The notes under the pieces were generated by a model. It made no database searches. It saw only the letters and a list, made by a program, of their open reading frames with translations, and had not been told where the DNA came from. 64,000 nucleotides of DNA from Arthrobacter sp. cf158 (lineage in GTDB: Bacteria > Actinomycetota > Actinomycetes > Actinomycetales > Micrococcaceae). Both the position numbers and the translations under genes were made by a program. Shown piece by piece: positions 58,729-64,000 of the stretch (position 1 is the stretch's first letter; each line of letters opens with the position of its first letter). Location: the NCBI RefSeq assembly GCF_900106835.1, contig NZ_FNNR01000002.1, positions 62,001 to 126,000 of the forward strand. The letters are read 5' to 3'.

Positions 58729-59217
58729 TTGGCTGAACCACTTGATCGGTATGACGCGGAACTGACAACCCCGGATACTGTCATCCTCGAGCTTGTCGCC
58801 CAGGACAAGATCGACGCCGCTGCCCAGCTTGCCCGCAAGCTCCACCAAGCCGGCAGGATTACCAATCTTGAGGGCTTCCTGGAGCAGGTTCATTCGCGGG
58901 AGCACCAGCTCGCCACGGGACTCCCGGGGGGCATCGGGCTGCCGCACGCGCGCAGCGAGTTTGTGGACAGGATTTCCATCGCCGTGGGCGTGACCAAATT
59001 CGGCCACGCGCTGGACTTCGGGGCAACTGATGGGCCAGCCACTCTGATCCTCCTCATCGCCACCCCTGCCAGCTCATTCTCGGACCACCTTGAGGTCCTG
59101 GCCACGTTGGCGCGCTCCCTGTCCAAGGAGTCGTTCCGGGAGTCGCTTCGGCGGGCACATGATCCCGAGGTTATCTCCGAACTCATCAACTCCAGTCTGG
59201 TCTTCTTCGACCACTAA
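58729..59217 (+). CDS. Stand-alone PTS EIIA domain protein (fructose/mannitol type)
   Basis: Single EIIA domain of the PTS_EIIA_2 fold, 162 residues. The phosphoryl-accepting His is in GIGLPHARSEFVD (His73); TLILLIATPASSFSDHLEVL and LATLARSLSKESFRESLRRA complete the domain. TTG 58729 is chosen because GGAGGG lies eight bases upstream. No EI, HPr or EIIBC gene is near. Position directly after glpD suggests either transport of an alcohol or sugar, or a regulatory role tied to glycerol metabolism; both are inference. Confidence 0.85.
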   Translation: MAEPLDRYDAELTTPDTVILELVAQDKIDAAAQLARKLHQAGRITNLEGFLEQVHSREHQLATGLPGGIGLPHARSEFVDRISIAVGVTKFGHALDFGATDGPATLILLIATPASSFSDHLEVLATLARSLSKESFRESLRRAHDPEVISELINSSLVFFDH

Positions 59218-59270
59218 AAGATTTGGGCAGGCCCTTTACCCCCGTTTCGTTGTTCTACAGCAGGACGAAG

Positions 59271-59276
59271 TACGGT
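59271..59276 (+). promoter_or_regulatory. -10 TACGGT for the SURF1 gene, leaderless geometry
   Basis: TACGGT ends 6 nt before GTG 59283. Confidence 0.5.
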
Positions 59277-59282
59277 TAAGGG

Positions 59283-60143
59283 GTGTTGAAAACCGCGTTG
59301 AAACCCCGCTGGATCGCAGGACTGGTCTTTGCGCTTCTGTTGTCCGGGGTGTTTGTGCTGCTCAGTCAGTGGCAGCTCAGCCGGTCCGCCCAACACGAGC
59401 CCCCCGTGCCTTCCAGCATCGAGGAAGTCAAACCGCTGGTGGAGGTCTTGAAGCCAGGGCAATTCTTCCCCGGCTCGGTCTCGGACCAGATGGTCAGCGC
59501 CACGGGAAGCTACGATCCCGGCAAGCAGGTCCTTGTCGAGGGGCGCCTCTACAACAACCAAAAGGGCTTCTGGATCGTCTCGGCATTCGCGGTAGACGCC
59601 GCTCCGACGCTGAAAGGCGTCGGTGCCTCGCCGCAGACATGGATCCCTGTGGCCCGCGGCTGGGTGGCCGAAGCCTCCCAAGCCGGCCCGCCGCCGTCGG
59701 GAACCATTACGCTGACCGGCCGCCTCATCCCTTCTGAAGCGCCGGTTCCAAACGTCGACGCCGGTCTGGGCCGCGCGTCTGCGGTCTCCGCAGCGGAACT
59801 CATCAACAAGTGGGAAGTCTCCAGCTATCCGGGGTTCGTTGCGGCGACGTCCGAAATTGCCGGCGGCTCGCCCATTTCCCTCGGCGACAACGTCAAGGCC
59901 CTCAATATTCCGCCGCAGCCCCCTGCTGAGCAGGTCAATTGGCTGAACCTTTTCTACGCGGTGGAATGGGTTGTCTTTGCCGGTTTCTCGATTTTCATCT
60001 GGTGGCGGCTGGTGAAGGACGACTACCGGCGCGATCTCGAAGACGATGAGTTCGAGGACGACGACGTAGAGGACGAGCCGGTAGACCCCGGGGCCAGTAC
60101 AGAACCAACAAGCCCACAGCCAGAACAAAAGGTGCAGCAATGA
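59283..60143 (+). CDS. SURF1-family protein
   Basis: Predicted assembly factor for cytochrome c oxidase. The 286-residue product has two membrane helices, LVFALLLSGVFVLLSQWQLS (about 14-33) and YAVEWVVFAGFSIFIWW (about 225-241), around an extracytoplasmic domain with VSATGSYDPGKQVLVEGRLY, WIPVARGWVAEA and VNWLNLFYAVEW, standard SURF1 motifs. An acidic tail (DLEDDEFEDDDVEDEP) follows. GTG 59283 appears leaderless; the stop overlaps the next gene as ATGA. Confidence 0.86.
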   Translation: MLKTALKPRWIAGLVFALLLSGVFVLLSQWQLSRSAQHEPPVPSSIEEVKPLVEVLKPGQFFPGSVSDQMVSATGSYDPGKQVLVEGRLYNNQKGFWIVSAFAVDAAPTLKGVGASPQTWIPVARGWVAEASQAGPPPSGTITLTGRLIPSEAPVPNVDAGLGRASAVSAAELINKWEVSSYPGFVAATSEIAGGSPISLGDNVKALNIPPQPPAEQVNWLNLFYAVEWVVFAGFSIFIWWRLVKDDYRRDLEDDEFEDDDVEDEPVDPGASTEPTSPQPEQKVQQ

Positions 60144-60640
60144 TCGAGCCAAAGCCGGCTATCCAGCCCGAGCAATCAGGTCCCAAGACTAAGAAGCGGC
60201 GATTCGGCGGAACGGAAGCCCAAATCCGTTCGGCGTTGAAGTTCTACAAAGTCATGGCCTACCTCACCGGTGCGATGCTCCTGCTGCTGTGCGCTGAACT
60301 GATCGCGCGCTACGTCTTCGGCGTCTCCCTCTTCGCCGGCGGTACCAGTGCCGTCACCGGCCAACCGTTCGGCTTCGGGTTTGCAGAATCCGAACCCAAG
60401 GGAGTCATCGGAGGGTTCAACATCTCCACATCGGTGCTGATTGTGCACGGCTGGATGTATGTGGTTTACCTCGTCTCCAACTTCCGCCTCTGGTCACTCA
60501 TGAGGTGGCCGTTCTCCAAAATGATCCTCTTGGCGCTGGGCGGCGTCATCCCTCTGTTGTCCTTCATCGTCGAGAAGAAATTCCACGCGCAGGTGGAAGC
60601 GGAACTCGCAGCCAACCCCCAGGCATCCAAGCGTTACTAG
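60140..60640 (+). CDS. DUF3817-family membrane protein
   Basis: Integral membrane protein of unknown function, 166 residues. Basic N-terminus, then about three helices: AYLTGAMLLLLCAELIARYV (about 39-58), VLIVHGWMYVVYLVSNFRLW and MILLALGGVIPLLSFIVEKK, matching DUF3817. Translationally coupled to the SURF1 gene, 107 bp before guaA; this three-gene order recurs in Micrococcaceae as I recall, which suggests a shared role but not which. Confidence 0.8.
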   Translation: MIEPKPAIQPEQSGPKTKKRRFGGTEAQIRSALKFYKVMAYLTGAMLLLLCAELIARYVFGVSLFAGGTSAVTGQPFGFGFAESEPKGVIGGFNISTSVLIVHGWMYVVYLVSNFRLWSLMRWPFSKMILLALGGVIPLLSFIVEKKFHAQVEAELAANPQASKRY

Positions 60641-60735
60641 GCCCTGAAGGCCTTCCACTGTGAGATGCCTAACGGCGAGGCCTCTTTTGGCCCTTGGCCG
60701 CCCTCGTCAACGTGCATGGGGGTGGCCGGGCCAAG

Positions 60736-60741
60736 TAGTCT
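60736..60741 (+). promoter_or_regulatory. -10 TAGTCT for guaA, leaderless geometry
   Basis: TAGTCT ends 6 nt before GTG 60748. Confidence 0.6.
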
Positions 60742-60747
60742 TGTCTG

Positions 60748-62337
60748 GTGACTACTCCCACCGCACCCCAGACTTCCCAGAAGCCGGTGCTGGTTGTTGA
60801 CTACGGTGCCCAGTACGCGCAGCTGATTGCCCGCCGCGTCCGCGAAGCGAATGTGTATTCGGAAATTGTTCCGCATACCTTCACCACCGAGCAGCTTCTG
60901 GCCAAAAACCCGGCAGCCATCATTCTCTCCGGAGGGCCCTCCAGCGTTTACGCCGAGGGTGCCCCGAGCGTAGGCGCCGACCTCTTCGAAGCCGGGGTGC
61001 CCGTTTTCGGTATCTGCTACGGCTTCCAGGCGATGGCCAACGCACTGGGCGGCAAGGTGGCCCAGACGGGCCTCCGGGAGTACGGCGCCACCGAAGCCCT
61101 GGTTGTGGGGGATGCCCGTTCCATTCTTGATGGCGTTCCCGCTTCCCAGAACACCTGGATGAGCCACGGCGACTCCGTCCATGAGGCTCCTGAGGGCTTC
61201 GAGGTCCTCGCTTCCACGGCAGGTGCGCCGGTCGCTGCTTTCGCCAACGAGCAGAAGCGTCTCTACGGCGTGCAGTGGCACCCCGAAGTGAAGCATTCCG
61301 TCCATGGCCAGCATGTGCTGGAGAACTTCCTGTTCAAGGGTGCGGGCCTGAGCCCCAACTGGACCACAGGGAACATCCTGGAAGAGCAGGTGGACCGTAT
61401 TCGCCAGCAGATCGGCGACTCCAAGGTCATCTGCGGTCTTTCCGGCGGTGTCGACTCTGCAGTAGCTGCCGCTCTTGTCCAGCGCGCCGTCGGCGACCAG
61501 CTGACCTGTGTCTTCGTGGATCACGGTCTCCTCCGTGAAGGCGAAGCCGAGCAGGTTGAACGCGACTTCGTAGCCGCTACTGGTGTCAACCTGTACGTTG
61601 CCAACGAGCAGGAACGCTTCCAGTCGGCCCTCGCCGGCGTCAGCGATCCCGAAACCAAGCGCAAGATCATCGGCCGCGAATTCATTCGCGCCTTCGAGGA
61701 AGCGGAGCGGGCCATCATCGCCCAGGCCGCTGCCGAGGGTGAAAAGATCAAGTTCCTGGTCCAGGGCACCCTGTACCCTGATGTCGTCGAATCCGGCGGT
61801 GGTGAGGGCGCAGCCAACATCAAGAGCCACCACAACGTGGGCGGGCTCCCGGAGGATCTGCAGTTCGAGCTCGTCGAGCCACTGCGTGCCCTGTTCAAGG
61901 ACGAGGTCCGTGCGGTTGGCGCCCAGTTGGGCCTGCCGCAGGAAATCGTCGGCCGCCAGCCGTTCCCAGGTCCCGGCCTGGGTATCCGCATCGTGGGCGA
62001 AGTGACCAAGGAACGCCTGGACCTGCTGCGCAAGGCTGACGCCATTGCCCGCGCAGAGCTGACCGCCGCTGGCTTGGACAACGACGTCTGGCAGATGCCC
62101 GTGGTGCTTCTGGCAGACGTTCGCAGCGTTGGCGTTCAGGGCGATGGCCGGACCTACGGTCACCCCATCGTTCTGCGTCCGGTGTCTTCCGAAGACGCCA
62201 TGACGGCAGACTGGTCGCGGTTGCCCTACGACCTCCTGGCCCGGATCTCCAACCGCATCACCAATGAGGTGGATGGAGTGAACCGCGTGGTACTGGACGT
62301 CACCAGCAAGCCACCGGGAACCATCGAGTGGGAATAG
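60748..62337 (+). CDS. guaA: GMP synthase (glutamine-hydrolysing)
   Basis: Converts XMP to GMP with glutamine nitrogen. The 529-residue product has a class I amidotransferase domain with [18 protein letters not shown] (nucleophile Cys90) and [10 protein letters not shown], an ATP-pyrophosphatase domain with [17 protein letters not shown], and a C-terminal dimerization domain ending [22 protein letters not shown] start, probably leaderless. With guaB and guaB3 it makes this a guanine-nucleotide region. Confidence 0.97.
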   Translation: MTTPTAPQTSQKPVLVVDYGAQYAQLIARRVREANVYSEIVPHTFTTEQLLAKNPAAIILSGGPSSVYAEGAPSVGADLFEAGVPVFGICYGFQAMANALGGKVAQTGLREYGATEALVVGDARSILDGVPASQNTWMSHGDSVHEAPEGFEVLASTAGAPVAAFANEQKRLYGVQWHPEVKHSVHGQHVLENFLFKGAGLSPNWTTGNILEEQVDRIRQQIGDSKVICGLSGGVDSAVAAALVQRAVGDQLTCVFVDHGLLREGEAEQVERDFVAATGVNLYVANEQERFQSALAGVSDPETKRKIIGREFIRAFEEAERAIIAQAAAEGEKIKFLVQGTLYPDVVESGGGEGAANIKSHHNVGGLPEDLQFELVEPLRALFKDEVRAVGAQLGLPQEIVGRQPFPGPGLGIRIVGEVTKERLDLLRKADAIARAELTAAGLDNDVWQMPVVLLADVRSVGVQGDGRTYGHPIVLRPVSSEDAMTADWSRLPYDLLARISNRITNEVDGVNRVVLDVTSKPPGTIEWE

Positions 62338-62344
62338 CATTCTG

Positions 62345-62381
62345 AGTGGCCGGCTTCCTCTGGAAGCCGGCCACTTTGCTT
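62345..62381 (+). terminator. Terminator after guaA
   Basis: AGTGGCCGGCTTC and GAAGCCGGCCACT form a perfect 13-bp stem with a 5-nt loop, followed by TTGCTT. Confidence 0.9.
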
Positions 62382-62489
62382 GAAGTCCTCAGGTGTGCTC
62401 GATCCGTGAAAAACGGCAGGCACCTGTGAAATGACGGCGAATTTCGGGTCGGAACAGCGTTGCGGAACGGGCTGACCGCGTATTCCCGC

Positions 62490-62495
62490 TACCCT
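62490..62495 (+). promoter_or_regulatory. -10 TACCCT for the helicase-like gene, leaderless geometry
   Basis: TACCCT ends 7 nt before ATG 62503; no Shine-Dalgarno. Confidence 0.5.
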
Positions 62496-62502
62496 CGAAA
62501 GT

Positions 62503-64000
62503 ATGCCGGTATGGTCCAAGGCGTCTAAAGCTAGTACAGAAAAGAAGGCAGAAGTTGTGTCAGTAGGTCAAGGCCAGGAAGAGGGCTCCGAAGAGCTCCG
62601 TAAATGGCTGTCTGGTCTTAAGCCCGTCACCGGGGCGGACACGATGCTGCGCTTCGTCAAGACGCCCGAAGGCGCCATCGACCTCAGCAACGCGCACCCG
62701 TCCGGGCTTGCCCAGTTGCTGGCAGGCCGCCGAACACGCCTCTCTACCCTGATCAGGGATCGGCAACAGTACCTGGTGGCGGCCCGCGCAGCGCGCAACA
62801 TCCGGTCCAAGATTTTTGAGCTCAGCAATGACCGCGGTATCGAAGCCGGCTATTTGTCCGCCGGTACCGTTGTGTGGACGTCCGCGGTGGGCGGCAAGCC
62901 TCAGCGAGTTTCCGCGCCTGTGATGCTCACCTCCATTGTCCTGACGGTCAGGCCCGGTGAGGACGACTTCGAACTCCAGCTGACTGAGCAAGCACGCATG
63001 AACCCGGCGCTGGTGCGTCACCTCAAGACCGTCCACGGCATCGTCTTTGATGTCAACGCGGTAGCGAGGATGGCCTACAACACCGCGAGGTTCGATCCCC
63101 AGCCGGTGCTGGATCGCCTGTCCACGCTCGTGCAGCCAATCCACGGTGCCGATGTTGAGTTCAACCTGCTGGTGACCACGCTCGCCGACCTGTCGGGCAA
63201 TCTCGACGATCCTTGGATCAATACGAACAACCCCACAGTCGCGGCTCTGTCGTTGGCAGCGAACGGCGGCGACATTGAGCCCGAGGCCATCAAGGCGGGC
63301 AGGTTCCCCAGCCTTGATGTCCGCGATCCGGCTGATGAACTTCTCTTGCTCGACGCCGACACGGACCAGCAGTACGTGGTGGATGCTGTTCGCGCCGGTG
63401 ACTCACTGGTGGTCAGTACCCCACCCGGGAGCGGCCAGACACAGACTGCCATTAATGCCATAGGTGCGTTGGTCAGCGCAGGCAAATCCGTGCTCGTGGT
63501 AGGGGACAGGCAGTCCAGCCTCGCAGGCCTTTCCGCCCATTTGGAATCACTCGGCCTTGAATCGATGCTGTTCCGCCCTGGCAACGGAACCACGCCGCAG
63601 CAGCTTAAGGGGCAGTTGGTCCGGGCCATCATGCGGAACGAGAAGGCACTCGAACCGCAGTTGGGCAACCTGCACCAGACTCTGACCGGTCACCGCCATG
63701 CACTCATGGACCATGTGGCCTCGCTGCATAACGTCCGGGAGCGCTGGGGATGCTCTCCTTACCAGGCCATGCAATCGCTTGCTGAGCTGACGTCAATCCA
63801 CCCCGCGCCCTCAACGACGGTCCGCTTGAAGCGCAGCGTCCTGGACAACATCAAGGACCGTGAGGAACTCGCGGGCCGTTTGCGTCGCGCTGCCGAACTG
63901 GGCAGTTTCAGCCGGGCGTCCACTTCCAGCCCTTGGTATGGGGCGCGGCTGGTCACCCGCAAGGAGACTGAGGAAGCCCAGCAGCTAGCCCGTTTGGCAG
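62503..64000 (+). CDS. Large superfamily I-type helicase/AAA protein (partial)
   Basis: The frame opens at ATG 62503 and stays open to the window end, so 499 residues are visible and the C-terminus is missing. The N-terminal 290 residues are a conserved region seen in actinobacterial helicase-like proteins (KTPEGAIDLSNAHPSGLAQL near residues 54-73). Then SLVVSTPPGSGQTQTAINAI resembles the Q/Walker A region of superfamily I helicases, but the usual P-loop Lys is Gln312. VLVVGDRQSSLAGLSAHLES (motif Ia type) follows, then a coiled, charged segment. The helicase assignment is tentative because the later motifs lie beyond the window. Confidence 0.65.
   Translation, partial: MPVWSKASKASTEKKAEVVSVGQGQEEGSEELRKWLSGLKPVTGADTMLRFVKTPEGAIDLSNAHPSGLAQLLAGRRTRLSTLIRDRQQYLVAARAARNIRSKIFELSNDRGIEAGYLSAGTVVWTSAVGGKPQRVSAPVMLTSIVLTVRPGEDDFELQLTEQARMNPALVRHLKTVHGIVFDVNAVARMAYNTARFDPQPVLDRLSTLVQPIHGADVEFNLLVTTLADLSGNLDDPWINTNNPTVAALSLAANGGDIEPEAIKAGRFPSLDVRDPADELLLLDADTDQQYVVDAVRAGDSLVVSTPPGSGQTQTAINAIGALVSAGKSVLVVGDRQSSLAGLSAHLESLGLESMLFRPGNGTTPQQLKGQLVRAIMRNEKALEPQLGNLHQTLTGHRHALMDHVASLHNVRERWGCSPYQAMQSLAELTSIHPAPSTTVRLKRSVLDNIKDREELAGRLRRAAELGSFSRASTSSPWYGARLVTRKETEEAQQLARLA

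Noticed and set aside
60637..62340. 567-codon open frame antisense to guaA
   Set aside because: Shadow of guaA; no recognizable protein features. Similar long antisense frames over guaB, groEL, alr and the second acyltransferase were dropped for the same reason.

Overview
The window looks like a chromosome segment of a high-GC actinobacterium of the Micrococcaceae, most likely Arthrobacter or Paenarthrobacter. The genus is inferred from gene content and style, not from a search. The signs are strong G/C third-position bias, many GTG starts, many probable leaderless genes, mycothiol glycosyltransferase (mshA), a mycobacterial-type inositol-1-phosphate synthase (ino1), a His-tailed GroEL beside groES, the GuaB3 paralogue, and the glgX-treY-treZ trehalose set. 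It reads as core chromosome: I see no insertion sequence, prophage, CRISPR array, rRNA or tRNA.

Layout. 1-7744 (minus strand) is a Flp/Tad pilus locus read right to left: prepilin peptidase, a 320-bp regulatory gap, the Flp pilin, a strong hairpin, then TadE, a TadG-like protein, CpaB, TadZ, TadA ATPase, TadB and TadC (cut by the window edge). 8033-16438 holds rplM-rpsI, glmM, a VanY-like lipoprotein with coaA, then glmS, acpS and nnr: ribosome, amino-sugar and cofactor housekeeping. 16508-22929 is the glgX-treY-treZ glycogen-to-trehalose operon, followed by an aldo/keto reductase. 24218-28739 carries ino1 and, convergently, mshA and fhs; between ino1 and fhs lie two 32-bp tandem-repeat arrays. 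28858-31900 has a GNAT enzyme and a divergent GH4 glycosidase / PfkB kinase pair. 31950-36092 is alr-tsaE-tsaB-rimI-tsaD (alanine racemization, t6A tRNA modification, protein acetylation). 36146-39622 has a GCS2-type ligase, then a zinc-starvation module: a Zur-like box, a COG0523/Mrf-like protein without a P-loop and a cysteine-free L36, followed by an SdhL-type dehydrogenase. 39636-43484 has a THUMP-like methyltransferase, a small membrane protein and groES-groEL under two CIRCE operators. 43649-51843 has a LuxR-type regulator, a flavoprotein monooxygenase behind a perfect 16-bp palindrome, a DUF389 membrane protein, and two tandem OatA-like acyltransferases. 52082-62337 is dominated by guanine nucleotide synthesis (guaB, guaB3, guaA) with an ABC exporter, glpD, a lone PTS EIIA, SURF1 and DUF3817 proteins. 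A large helicase-like gene runs off the right end.

A theme across the window is promoter style. At least fifteen genes have a TANNNT hexamer ending exactly 6-7 nt before the start codon and no Shine-Dalgarno sequence, the geometry expected for leaderless mRNAs. The most interesting items for follow-up are the Zur-box/Mrf-like/L36 module, the paired 32-bp arrays with an inverted core, the hairpin and inverted repeats of the pilus locus, and the tandem acyltransferases.
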